Shown: positions 22,041 through 33,630, numbered from the stretch's first letter. The stretch is 64,000 bases of DNA from Celoporthe dispersa (GCA_016584495.1 WAID01000013.1:1178001-1242000), one strand, 5' to 3'. The notes: generated by a model from the sequence alone, not told the origin. Program-made: numbers and translations.

Positions 22041-24443
22041 TCATTGTGGCTCACCGAGCTCAGCTTCAGCTTGAGTGTGATTGTTCGTCGTCGAGAGCAG
22101 CCCGGACCAACCACAACCGGCTGAAAGACCCAGCACGGCGTCAAAGGCGTCCCGTCGAGTCTCCAACGTTTGGATGGAGACAGAGCTTCCTTGGGAGTCA
22201 AGAAGATGTCTAGAATCTTCGACACTTTCCTCTATGTCCGCTTCTCGGCTGAGGTTTTCTTCACATTCCTCGAACAACCTCTTGACTGGAATCGAGCTTC
22301 GGCGCTGCGTTTCTGCGTTCCGGCTCTCATTCGAGTGCGTTAGGTCTACGACTTGCTGCTGGCTCTGACTAGAATGATGTGCCCGCGCTCTCTGCTCGAG
22401 TTAGGTCGACTGCGCTCGGAAACGAGGCAGTAGTTGCTTGGGTGGGAGGTTTGTCCCTGGGTACTGCATAGCTAGGTACGGTCTCCTGGCCAACGATAGA
22501 ATCGATCGTTGTCTGGCTAGAATGCTCCGGCTCGCATACATCCAATGTCGCGGCCAACTCGGCCATATACTCGTCATGATGAAAGGCCTTGCCTGTGCAG
22601 TAGTCGCCGAAGAGTCTCTGGATGGTGATCCCTGCCATGGAAGTCAGTGCGGCTGGAAACAGGATGTGTTGAATTGGCAAGCATATCGGTTTACCTTCTT
22701 TAATCCAGCGAACAGGGTCGACAGAGCAGGGCCAGACGTCTCTAGGTCTCAAGACTTGGAGTAGATGGCATAGCTCGCCGTAGGAGGAGTGACGCGCATA
22801 AGGAAACTTGATCCTGTTCGGAAGAGCGCTGGCTGCTTCTCTTCCACGGCCTCCATCCGAAGCCTTGGTGAGCGACGCCAGCGCCCTTTGCAGGTCTGTT
22901 TCATCACTTTCGTCGGATCCAGTGTCTACATGAGGAAGACCAAGAGTGACCGGGCGCTGTCTCGATGCCGCACTCAGGAGGAAATTCGGCAGTGAAGACT
23001 TGAGGCCAGGAGATAGATCCTTGCTCGCACTCGCACTACTACTGTCAGCTCAGCCAACTTGACGAGTCGCATGATACATACCTCTGAAGGAGAGTGCGAG
23101 CGTCCTCAGGGCTAAGAACCAACTCTTCGCTCTGCTCAAGGTCGCCACCCCCACCACCGATGCCAACCTCGGCCATGTCACTGGTGCTGGTCAGATGGGC
23201 TACGATCGGAGTGATGAAGACGATTCCTCCCTTGGCCATGGTCGAACAACGTGTGCCCTTCTCGCAACTGTGCAGTCGAACAGTCTCGTCCCTTGTCAGG
23301 AGTCCGGGTTGGAATCGATTTCCGCATGTGAAGCCAGTCAAGGCCGGAGCTTCAGGACACAGGTGCATGTACTGGTCATCCTGAAGCTGAACCTGGAGAG
23401 ACTTGTAGACATTGAGCTTGTAGTCATCAACGTGAATCTGTAGGAAATAATCAGATTTAGAGAGGGATATCTTCAAAGTGGTGAAAAGAGACAGCACACC
23501 TGAGTGCCCAGAGCCTTAGCTAATGCGATCCAGACCTCCTCGTAGCCGTAGGTCCAGGCCGAGAAATAGAATTTGGTAGTCTTGGGATACTGCGCCACCT
23601 TTTCGATGAGCTCGCGGAGCCCTTCGGCCTTCGTCTGAAAGACCACGTTCTCGGTGAAGCTCGTGTCCAAATAGACTCTGTCAAGTGTCTTGAGGCCGGA
23701 GGAGTATTCGATCATGCAAGGATTTCGCCCAATGGCATTCACGTGCCACGGCTCACTCCTGATGTCTCCCGTATAGACCACTGCTTTGCCATTTCCCTCG
23801 AAGACTGACAGGTCAGGTTAACAATTACGGGGACACCAAAGGCTAGGCATGTAGGATAGCTTACGAAACATGACAGCGCCAGGGCAGTGATTGGCATCGA
23901 AGAGGGTGACGCGTATGCTGCTGCCAGGTTCTAGCTCGATCTCTGTTGGTGTATCGAGAGGTAATGATTTCTGCATGACCATCAGCCCCGGAAGCCAGTG
24001 GCAGCTTCCTCCCAACGGGCCGTCCTACCAGTTTCCTCTTTTGGTGTTTGTAAGTGATCTCCTCCTTCTCAAGCCGTCCTTGATGGAAGTTGATCCGAGA
24101 TGAGTATCTCTGAAGTTTCAGAAGCATGGCTCGGGTGGCGGCAGAGCAGTAGACGCTGTATTCTGATGTCATCATCTGGAGCTCACTGCACTGGGGCATG
24201 TGCCGCCCGCTCTGTAGACCTACGGTCGGCCCTTGTACGTGTCCAGCCCTGCCAGATGGTCACTATGGATGTGACTGAGGAAGCACGCCAGGGGTGGATT
24301 GTCCACAGTCCCACGAAAGAAGTCCACTGTGCAGAAATTGAGCCCTGGTCAGCGAGGTGAACGGGGCAAGTCCTTCAGAAACGAACGAGGTGAGTACCTC
24401 TGACCCCAGGGAATTCCCGTATGACTCCGTCGAATGTCGACAT
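22041..24443 (-). CDS. Artemis/SNM1-like DNA repair metallo-beta-lactamase nuclease
   Basis: A beta-CASP metallo-beta-lactamase nuclease, the family that processes DNA ends and interstrand crosslinks. Eight exons fit in phase: 24398-24443, 24224-24344, 24029-24185, 23865-23970, 23500-23804, 23082-23437, 22695-23041 and 22041-22631; about 675 residues. The N-terminus MSTFDGVIREFPGV resembles Artemis-type members. Metal-binding motifs are CFLSHIHSDHLAG (HxHxDH), DANHCPGAVMF and VVYTGDIR; the beta-CASP part has IYLDTSF-like VYLDTSFTE. The late block FPYARHSSYGELCHLLQVLR followed by DVWPCSVDP is typical. Two introns are unusually short (24186-24223, 38 nt; 23042-23081, 40 nt). A GGG at 22382-22384 shifts the frame by one; beyond it the coding tail (LLSTTNNHTQAEAEL) continues to the stop at 22041. 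The protein is presumably nuclear. Confidence 0.87.
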
Positions 24444-25422
24444 TTTCTCAAAGAGGCTGTGTCTGCGATAAGAGATTGATAGAGTGAGACCTGGACTGGT
24501 GAAGAGCCGTCTTCAGCGCTTGGCGTAGGTGGGCATCGACCAACTGCCCATTTGAGACTGGAATGCGCGAGCAGTGACGCGTCGAAGAGGCTGGTAATCG
24601 TGTCTTCATTGCAGTACCCAAAGCGAAGAGTCACGAGGATAAGCGCAGACACTCTCTGGAGTGATGATCCTGGTGCAAATGGCGGCGTGCAGGAAGAAAG
24701 TTCAAAGAATATTCAATTAGTAGTACTTAAGTTGCAGGCACCCGCGTGGCTTTGGCCGTCGCTAGTCGCGCAATTCACGTTGCAAGTGCATCCTGAACGT
24801 TGGAGGCTGTTAACGTCAGAATCGGGCCTAGGTTCGATCGTTCAGGCAACCCAACCCCCCAAGAACCCCCTAACATCCCGTCCCCCACCCCCAACCAACT
24901 GGGTTGTCAGGGCCAGGACAGGGACAGCTTAAGGGCTTTCTTACAGGGACGGTGACAGGTCACAACTGGACAGGATCCTGCAGCTAATTTCAAGATCTCG
25001 GCTCCTACCAGATCTCGGGTCTACAACGATCAACGATCACTTACTTTCCTAGTATCACTAGTAGTAGTAGTATTCTTTTTTTCTATTTTTTTTTTGGTGT
25101 GAAATACCTGTTCTCATCCCTTCTTTCCTTTATTTATGCACGAGCCTGGAGGTAAGTTTTAACTCCTTGATCACGCGATATGGAATATTCCGTGGCGATC
25201 TTACTCGGGATTTGAACCTTGATACAGGAACTATAGTGCCTTGACACATAACGAGCACGCTAGGTGGACTTTGGTGGGGCGTCGAATGAGTGCTCCGAGA
25301 ATCTGGGAGGAAATGATAGCTACCGGAGTGGAAGATCTACAGTAAGCTGCTATGGTATCTGCCGATGCATCTCTCGGTACAAGGCGTGGGGACCGATCGT
25401 GAGATCGTATCTATCTCTCTCC

Positions 25423-25453
<31 letters not shown>

Positions 25454-25961
25454 ACACACACTGGACCAGGCTGCGGGAATTAGTGACCATGCTTCTCTTA
25501 ACAGGCAAACAACATCGTACGATAGTCATGAATCCGGACTGGGCCTACACATTAGAGACGGGAAACAAGAGGTTTGTTAGTAAGATCCACAGCCTAAGCG
25601 AGTGCGTACTATGGTAGACCTGGTGGAAATACGGTTCACCGCGGACGTTATTCCCACTGATATTGCCTAGGTTAGCCACTCAAACAGCGGCATATAGGCG
25701 CGCAGCATGCCCTGAAGGGTAACGCGCCGAACCTAACGGGTGGGCCGCGGGGACACCTCATTTGCCGGCATCAGTTCCAAAAAATGCTGTCAGGCTTGCG
25801 TGCGGCGAGGTCGCGACTCGTCGATCGAGAAGGTCCGCCTTCAGGCCCTGGCCTCTTGGCTGATGGAGCTTCTTTCTCTTCACCCACTCACCCGCTCACT
25901 CATAACTTTCGAAAGAAGTGACCACACCCTGCGCGCGACCTCGCACAGTCTGCCGTACAGC
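24444..25961. other. Intergenic, divergent promoter region
   Basis: About 1.5 kb between the nuclease gene (-) and the methyltransferase gene (+). It contains a (CA)n run, listed separately, and a T-rich tract near 25075-25095. No supported open frame. Confidence 0.45.
25423..25446. repeat. (CA)n microsatellite
   Basis: Twelve CA dinucleotides, followed by a few imperfect copies to about 25460. Confidence 0.95.
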
Positions 25962-27307
25962 ATGACATCGCCAGCCTCCAGCCGCAAGTCAGTCTCTGGG
26001 AGCGAGAGCGGCAGCACCGGAAGACAATCCACGTAAGAATATACCCCTTGACCGTTTTCGATGGCGATCCAGTAGGGCCCCACAGCTAACAGACTCCCCA
26101 GGGGAGAAACTATACCTGACGCGCTGTCGATTGAAGAGCATGGAAGACAGTGGAATGCGTATCGAGAAGGAAGTAAGTAGTTTATCAGTCCTTTTCACTT
26201 CATTTTTCTTCTTCTTTTTGAGGACTTAGCCACGACGCATCTGCTGTCTCAAAGAAGCTAACCTGCGCTGCAGAATACCTCCTACCCAACGACGGGGTAC
26301 TCACAGACCCCCGTTACTCTACAGCATAGCGAACTTCGAGCAGCGGGCTGACTACGGCGTCAGGATGAGCAAGACCGTCTGGATATGCAGCACAAGATGT
26401 GGAGGCTGCGGCTGGGCGGGAGGCTCTACCTCGCCCCTCTCAGACACGCTCCACAGGTCCTCGATATAGGGACCGGCACAGGTATCTGGGCTCTGCAGTT
26501 CGCTTTCGAGCATCCCACGTCGAATGTAACCGGGACCGATATCAGCATGATCCAGCCCAGGGATAATCTTCCGCCCAACTGCTCCTTTATACGCGAGGAC
26601 AGCGAGGAAGAGTGGATCTTCGACACAAAGTTCGATTTCATCCACTGGAGGTTGATGGTATCGTGTTTTCATGACCACAAAGAGATGCTCCAGAAGGTAC
26701 ACGACAACCTCGTCCCGGGAGGATGGGCAGAATTTCAGGAGTGGTCGTGCGAGTTCATCGGCGCGGATGCTCGTGCCGAGGAGGAGCTTCAGGCTTCCGT
26801 CCTGGGTAGGTTCATAGACACGCTGATAGCCGGTGGGGCCACGACCGGACGGGACTTCCGGGCCCCTCGCAAGTATAAGCGCTGGATGACCGAGCTTGGG
26901 TTCGCCGACGTTGCGGAGAGGCAGGTCCTGACGCCCATCAATGCGTGGCCCATCGACCCTCACGATCGTATGATGGGGAACTGGGTCTGTCTGGACCTAA
27001 TCAAGCTCGTCCGGGCTACGACAAAGCTTCTTCACGCCGGGGGGATGCCGCTGGAGGACATTCCCGCCTTTCAGGATCAGTGCTGCCAGTGTCTGACGCG
27101 AAAGACAATGCGCGTCTACTCGCCTTGTAAGTTGCTCACGATATATGCTAATGTGCCAGCCTAAGCGTCAGCTCTTGAGGACACTGGTTTCCCTAACAAA
27201 TTGTCACAGCATATATCATCTATGGACGAAAACCTGGGGGTCTGCAGTCATCGAGCCCTTTCACACCTTCAGGATTTACGAGCCCAAGCCCGAACCCGAG
27301 TGTATAA
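25962..27307 (+). CDS. LaeA-like SAM-dependent methyltransferase
   Basis: A class I methyltransferase of the LaeA-like type common in fungi; some members regulate secondary metabolism, others modify small molecules. Five exons join in phase: 25962-26032, 26102-26172, 26274-26296, 26364-27126 and 27210-27307; 341 residues. A Ser-rich N-terminus is followed by SIEEHGRQWNAYREGKYLLP and DEQDRLDMQHKMWRLRLGG, characteristic of the family. The SAM-binding motif VLDIGTGTGIWA is near residues 87-98, with GTDIS as the acidic loop after beta-2 and NLVPGGWAEFQEW in the core. The last exon gives SYIIYGRKPGG near the C-terminus. It lies 5.3 kb from the RiPP-like precursor, separated by a STAND receptor gene, so membership in that cluster is possible but unproven. 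The substrate is unknown. Confidence 0.85.
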
Positions 27308-28418
27308 ATTCTCTGGCTCTAGGATGGATGACTTTCTCCTCAAGTCAAGGGTCTTGTTCAGGACTATGACTTGGGCTGAGGATAATCGTACCAACAAGAA
27401 ACCAGGATCCTCACTCCACTCGTACCCAAGACAGAACAACATCCAATATGCCGGATCGCCGCTACTCGAGGCTCTGTTCAATGACTGTTACCAAGACGGA
27501 CATGAAAGAGATCACCGATCTTCGTTAGAATATACACCAGACCCAGAAGTTGGGCGCACAGATAACACCTGAACTGGAGTGCACCTGGTGTGTACTTCGG
27601 CCTTCGACGAGCCCTGATCGATCCCGAAGCGGTGGCCGTGGAACATTTAGTTACCATCTGAACCACAATTAATTGTTAACAGTTCGCATGTTATGGTCAA
27701 GAACACGGATAAACTCGTATAGATGAAATAACTATTACAGCAAGTCGGACAGCCCCTCTCGTCACGATTGGGTGCTTCTGTCCTCCACTCCAGACTCTTA
27801 ACACGGCACATTCGAGGTTTGACGTACCTACAGCCTAACAGGTGCCTGTAGTGTAACAGCACTGGGACTTTCTGCATTAGGTTGAAATCACGGTGCTTCG
27901 CTTTATGTTATACAGGTGAGCCCGCCGATCGGGAAGCCAACGGAAAAACAAACGGTGATAGCAGTACCTAAATAAATTGAGTAAGTCTGCCAACGCCGCG
28001 AATAAGTAACAGTATAATTACATTTCACTCACGTCCGATCACTCAGACCCTGTCACGGCGTTGTCGCGACCGCTGTGCACACATCTAATGGAGGGTCGCA
28101 TGCAGCTCGCTTGCAGGCACCGCCACGTACGCAGCGACTGCTGCTGCTGCTGCTCGTGGCCTCCGTGTAGGTGGCGGCTGACTTGCATACCTAGGGTACT
28201 CAAGTAAGCACTAATATTGGATCATCGCCTCACCGGTCTCGTTGAGGTTGTGCCCCTCTTTGGATCTTCGAATGCCAAACTGCAAACTCAGAGTACTGCG
28301 CGCTCTCAACTCAAGAGTAGAATGATCACGCTCGTCGACTTGACGGCGTATGCTTGACATACTGACTTTCGATTCAACTGATACCGATTCTGGCAGAGAA
28401 TTGCACAAGATACCAAGC
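27308..28418. other. Intergenic, no gene recognised
   Basis: About 1.1 kb. A short GCT/CTG run sits near 28138-28155. No supported open frame or RNA gene. Confidence 0.45.
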
Positions 28419-31400
28419 ATGGAGTCACTGGTAGCCTTGGGCCTGGTGTGCAACGTCCTGCAGCTCATCGAAGTCGGCCGCCACACAATCGACCTTGCTA
28501 AGACTGTGTACCAAGGCAAATCACCGGACGAGACGCTCGACAGGAAGGCAGTGGCCTTGGAGTCAATATCACGAGAAGTGAGGACGTGCAAGCGCCCTGC
28601 AAAATGCTCGAAGCTTGAGGAGCAGCTACTCAGCGTGGCCGACAAGTGCTTCTACGCCGCGCGAGATTTGAGGGAAGAGATCCGCTTCTTGGTTGGCAAC
28701 ACAAAGCAAGGAAGCCTCGCTTCTACTCTGAAAGTCGTGGCCAAGACAAACTGGCGCCGACAGCGCCTGGAAAGGTTGCAGAAAACGTTAGATGGGGCGG
28801 AGCAATTGCTGCAGACTGGTCTACTTGCTCGAATATGGTGAGACACGTCTGGTTCTCTGCCTTTATGTTTCCGCTTAGACCGTTGCTTTCTCCTGACATT
28901 TCGCGAGTATCTTTTTGATTATTTGGCATCGCGACTGTGACGATCGTTGTTTGTCCCATTTCAGCTCGCTAACTCCTGATAACGTACGATTGATACAGGT
29001 CGACCACGCATGCAGCCGAGCTGAACCTAAGCAACCTCGAGGAAGGTCTGCGTTCATTCATCCAGGAATATAGGAGAGGCAAGCACAGCACCAAGCAGCT
29101 GGTTTCCAAAGAAGCTTTGAGCACCAGGGAACATGTATCCGTCACGTCAAAGGTTACCAACCAGGCCATACAGGACGCTCAGCAGACTTTGAACGGACTA
29201 GCTTTGAAGGCGGACGTTCAGGTCAGTGATGTCAAGCGTGAGCGCCTGCTCCGAAGTCTAAAGTACCCAGGTTTCAATGAGCGCCGAAACCAGGTGACCG
29301 AAGCCCATGAGAACACATTCCAGTGGGTCTTTATGGGCGATGGAGATCTCTCCAACGGTAGCGAAGCCGACGAAGTTGGAGACACTGATGCTATACTTTC
29401 GGATTCGGATGACGAACGGAACAGCACAGATGCTTCATCAGAGGATACGGCGGCGACCATCACGAACAGGCCAGCAATCAAATGGGACAGCTTTTCAAAT
29501 TGGCTGCGGTCCACCGACAACATGTACTGGATAATCGGAAAGCCTGGCTCGGGAAAGACGACATTGATGAAATACATCCTGGGCCACAAGAAAACGAAAG
29601 ATTATCTTAACGTCTGGTCCCCGGAGCCATTAATAATCTCGCACTACTTCTGGCGCCCGGGCTCAATGATGCAGCAGAACATCAAAGGTCTACTTTGCTC
29701 GTTATTATACCAGCTGTTGCAGAACAGCTCTATGGCTCTTCAACATGTGTTCTCACAGGTTCCCGGGCCAGAACCCAAGGATTCCGATGCAGACTGGTCT
29801 CATTCAGAACTCGCTTCGATCTTTGAGCGAGTCCTCACAACTTACGACCGTTCAGTGTGCATCTTTCTTGACGGGCTAGATGAGCTTGATCCCCAGAATG
29901 AGCCTGCACAGTTGCTCGACCTAGTTGAGCGAATGTCCCAGAGTATAAACACGAAGGTTTGCGTCGCTAGCCGACCGGAGCCTCCACTGCAAAGGCGGCT
30001 GGCTGCTCATCCCCAGCTTCGGCTCCAAGATCTCACCAACAAGGATCTGACGCAGTATGCCAAAGATCATATCCAACTTCCAGCAGACAGTTTTGATATC
30101 AGGCTCATCGATGGCAGGCCCTATGACGAACCTCGCTTCATTACTTCGCTTGTAGACAAGGCCGAAGGCGTTTTCTTGTGGCTAGTCCTCGCTATCAAGA
30201 GCATCAACAGGGGCATTGAGTGCGGGGATGATTCGGCCGCCATCCAACACAGAATCGATCACTTGCCAGGGAATCTCAAGAATCTATACATGGATATGTG
30301 GAACAGATTCTCGCACGACGAGCCACAATCATATCGTCGGACTGCTGCACTCTACCTTCGGCTGGTCCTGCTGCATCAACAGTACGGATCTTACTTTCAC
30401 ATATACTCGACGGGAATACCATTGCTCAAGTTCATGCTCGCTTCGCATTCAATGGCAGACGCCATACTAGATTCCATCGACAAACCTCTGAAACTAGTCT
30501 CCGAAGAAGTCCTGTTGTATAAGTGCAGGCAAATTGAAAAGACAGTGGAGAGATATTGCTTTGGGCTTGTTGAAGTTTACGAACCAACATCAGGCCTCGG
30601 CGTGTCAGGATGGTACGAAACGAGAAATGACAGGCTGCTGCCTTTCACAAACCAAGGCAAATGCATACAGTTCATCCATAGAACTGCTCGCGACTTCCTT
30701 CTGGATACAGCCGAGGGCGAGGAAATAAGGAGCTACGATTCTAACTCAGACATATCTCTGATTTTCCGACTGCTCCGAGAAGACTTGGCATACAATCTGC
30801 TGTACTTTCGCAGTTTGTGGGCACCCTGCTTAGAACGATATAAGCTAAGACTGTGGGATATTCGCGAACAGTACAGCGATTCCGACGATTGGCTTCCAAC
30901 AGAGTGGTTGCGAATCCTCGGTTATTATGAGAAGTTCTGCAGCTCAGGTCGGATCGTTGCTGGAAGGCCCCTTTGCGCACGACTCTGTGGCGGATTGGAC
31001 TTCCTTCAGGTTATGGCCGATGTTTGCGGCACAGAATACCTTCTCTCTAAGATCAGAGGGACGAAAGCCAGCAATGATATGAAATCCAAAAATCCTCCTA
31101 AATGTATGTTACTTGGATGAAATTCGGATCAGTCGTTTCGCTCTGGCCGCAAAGTCTATCAAGTCTCTACTGGAGGAGGGTGCTGACCCCAATTGGCATG
31201 GAAGCCCATTCTCGCCGGGCCGGTGGGATGAGAGGTACACCCAGGTCAACACACCATTCGTCGGCTACTTGGAGGCTATGATGAGAGTGTTATGGAACGA
31301 TGATCCGGGGCCGCAAGAGCTTGCCACGATGTTGGGCATTGCACATGTTTTTGTGTCCAGCGGTGCGCGACTCGAAGACATGGTCCCCGTGATTATCACT

Positions 31401-31991
31401 TGCGACTTCTTATCACAACCTGGCCCAATTTTTTTTATATTCAACAATTATCGGTATGGACCTCAAGGATTTCACGATCTCTCCGAGAAAGGATTGCTGT
31501 TTGCTTGCATGCCAGCATGTACTGTCATCGACATGCTCCTGTCTCTCGTGCATCACGCGCACCCACTGTTTAACGAACAGACAGAATGCGGAGGAATCTC
31601 AGCGTCTCTGGCCAGTGCGTTAACAACGCAGCGCAGCAATGGGACTGGTCGCGTGCTTGGAAAACTGGCCCGGCGCGCTGTGCAGGACTCAGAAGAGTGG
31701 TATGAGGCCCAGGGAGATCAACTGGATCGCATAGCCAATGGGCTGCGGGATAGGTTGGAAGAAGGTATTCTTTCTCGGCATCAGCGCGTGCATGTGGGGA
31801 ATCAGGTGAGCCAAGCAACAAGAGAGGACGACGTGATACTTTGGCAGCACATACCTTGGGTTTTGAAAGCGACTGGTGGGCCTAGTATCTGCGAGCGGTT
31901 GGAAGAGCTGGGAATTATGGCTAACATGGATGGAACCTGCGAGCTACGTCGTGTAGATGCCTGGCTCAATATCTATGGGTCATGGGTCTGA
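28419..31991 (+). CDS. NACHT STAND receptor with fungal N-terminal helical domain
   Basis: Third NLR-like protein in the window, about 1,136 residues. Two exons: 28419-28837 and 28999-31991 (intron of 161 nt splitting a Trp codon, ARIW to STTHAAELN). I start at the ATG for MESLVALGLVCNVLQLIEVG, the usual opening of fungal STAND N-terminal domains, rather than the upstream ATG at 28350. An acidic linker (about residues 225-305) precedes NACHT. Walker A is GKPGSGKTTLMKYIL near residue 320, Walker B is CIFLDGLDELD near 425, and an arginine-finger-like VASRPEPPL follows. The conserved FIHRTARDFLLD motif lies near 30672-30710. The C-terminus has only a hint of an ankyrin unit (SLLEEGADPNW) and otherwise unrecognised sequence. 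A one-base shift near 31113 separates the main frame from the last 290 residues. The gene directly flanks the RiPP-like cluster. Confidence 0.85.
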
Positions 31992-32590
31992 ACTGGTAGA
32001 ATGCTGAAGAAAGAAGAAGGAAAAGAAAGGAAGACCGAACGGCCTGAAAAGCTGAAGCTATCTAGAGTGCTAGCTGGCTAGGGGCCGTGCACTGGCCCTC
32101 GTACAATATCAACTGGCGATACTAGGAGAGCTTTAAGAACATGTTTCGAGGTTGTCTAGTTGGATATAGACAAACTAGCAGTTATAACTGGCAAAATTGT
32201 ACGAGCCCTACTGTCTCAGTATCAATTTCAGTAGATATTCAAGAGAACAACCACGGCATGATTACCTGTGTTGAAATGTTTGTGTGAGACGGGCTCAGCG
32301 TTTCGGTATCAAGCTCGATGGGCTGTGATTAGCGCAAACAGTGATAAACAGCAAGAGCGGTGAATGTAGTTCTCGCAAGTCATTCAAAATAAGCTGCGGC
32401 GGCTGGAAAACCTGATCGAAGAGCTAAAGTATGAGAATATCGAGATGTATACAATGAATGTTATGAATTGCAGAGGTTACTATCCTATTACAGTATTTGT
32501 CCCAATAGCAAGATTGACAAGTCTGAGCTATAGTACGGTGTGCATCAAGGCGAGGACAGGTTCCAATGTCAGCAGAAACCCCATCACAGT
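31992..32590. other. Intergenic between the receptor and precursor 3' ends
   Basis: Two convergent genes end here, so this is mainly 3' UTR sequence. It is AT-rich with no open frame of interest. Confidence 0.5.
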
Positions 32591-33630
32591 CTACTGCTTG
32601 TTCTGATCAGCACGCTTCTCCTTCTTAGCACTCGCCCAGACATAAGCGGGAGCATCCTCTTCACGCTTCTCCTTAGCACTCGCCCAGACATAGGCGGGAG
32701 CATCCTCCTCGCGCTTCTCCTTAGCACTCGCCCAGACATAGGCGGGAGCATCTTCCTCGCGCTTCTCCTTAGCACTCGCCCAGACATAGGCGGGAGCATC
32801 TTCCTCGCGCTTCTCCTTAGCACTCGCCCAGACATAGGCGGGAGCATCTTCCTCACGCTTCTCCTTAGCACTCGCCCAGACATAGGCGGGAGCATCTTCC
32901 TCACGCTTCTCCTTAGCACTTGCCCAGACGTAGGCTGGAGCGTCCTCCTCACGCTTCTCCTTAGCACTCGCCCAGACGTAGGCTGGAGCGTCCTCCTCAC
33001 GCTTCTCCTTAGCACTCGCCCAGACGTAGGCTGGAGCGTCCTCCTCACGCTTCTCCTTAGCACTCGCCCAGACGTAGGCTGGAGCGTCCTCCTCACGCTT
33101 CTCCTTAGCACTCGCCCAGACGTAGGCTGGAGCGTCCTCCTACGCTTCTCCTTAGCACTCGCCCAGACGTAGGCGGGAGCATCTTCCTCACGCTTCTCCT
33201 TAGCACTTGCCCAGACGTAGGCTGGAGCGTCCTCCTCACGCTTCTCCTTAGCACTCGCCCAGACGTAGGCGGGAGCATCTTCCTCACGCTTCTCCTTAGC
33301 ACTCGCCCAGACGTAGGCTGGAGCGTCCTCCTCACGCTTCTCCTTAGCACTCGCCCAGACATAGGCTGGAGCATCCTCCTCGCGCTTCTCCTTGTTCGTG
33401 CTCGCCCAGACATAGGCTGGAGCATCTTCTGCGCGCTTCTCCTTGTTGACGCTAGCCCTATCCAAGCAAATATGGACTGTCAGAAAGCATGATTACTGGC
33501 GAAGGTACGAGCTAAAGACATACCAGACATAGGCTGGGGCATCCTCTTCACGCTTTTGAATATCGATAGCAGCGCCGGCCACCAGAGCTGGCAGAAGCAT
33601 ACCGCCGATGGTGATGAGAGTGGACTTCAT
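32591..33630 (-). CDS. Secreted tandem-repeat RiPP precursor (UstA/KEP-like), 18 cores
   Basis: A candidate precursor of a ribosomally made, Kex2-processed peptide. Exons are 33524-33630 and 32591-33457; intron 33458-33523 splits the Trp codon of the first core. A signal peptide (MKSTLITIGG start, ending near VAGA) is followed by IDIQKR, the first Kex2 site. Then come 18 units, consensus EEDAPAYVWASAKEKR: fifteen of 16 residues, three of 17 (spacers ASVNKEKR, ASTNKEKR, ASAKKEKR). The tail is ADQNKQ. These sum to 324 residues, matching the exon lengths once a single missing base near 33140 is allowed for. That gap falls after the seventh unit; as written, the later units read in another frame with stop at 32584. 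The core AEDAPAYVW occurs once, EEDAPAYVW seventeen times. Tandem Kex2-cut cores next to three UstYa proteins match the dikaritin (ustiloxin, phomopsin) pattern. A non-RiPP secreted repeat peptide is the alternative. Confidence 0.85.
32612..33457 (-). repeat. 48-bp coding tandem array, 17 units in exon 2 (the 18th spans the intron)
   Basis: Units of mostly 48 bp, each encoding one core and Kex2 spacer. Two sequence types occur: one encodes the core with GCT-CCC-GCC-TAT/TAC after GAA-GAT, the other with GCT-CCA-GCC-TAC after GAG-GAC. They form blocks and a short alternating stretch (about 33160-33300), which points to unequal crossing-over or gene conversion. Confidence 0.93.

Noticed and set aside
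25190..25225. tRNA B-box-like ggttcaaatc on the minus strand
   Set aside because: The flanking bases do not form a T-arm stem and no acceptor or anticodon arm could be built around it.
32540..33172. Long plus-strand open frame of repeated LLLSTRPDIGGS-type units
   Set aside because: It is the antisense of the precursor repeat array; a stop-free 48-bp unit opens several frames at once. The minus frame has the signal peptide, Kex2 sites and conserved core.
32612..33457. CRISPR-like appearance of regular 48-bp repeats
   Set aside because: Units are contiguous without unique spacers, encode protein and lie in a eukaryotic genome.
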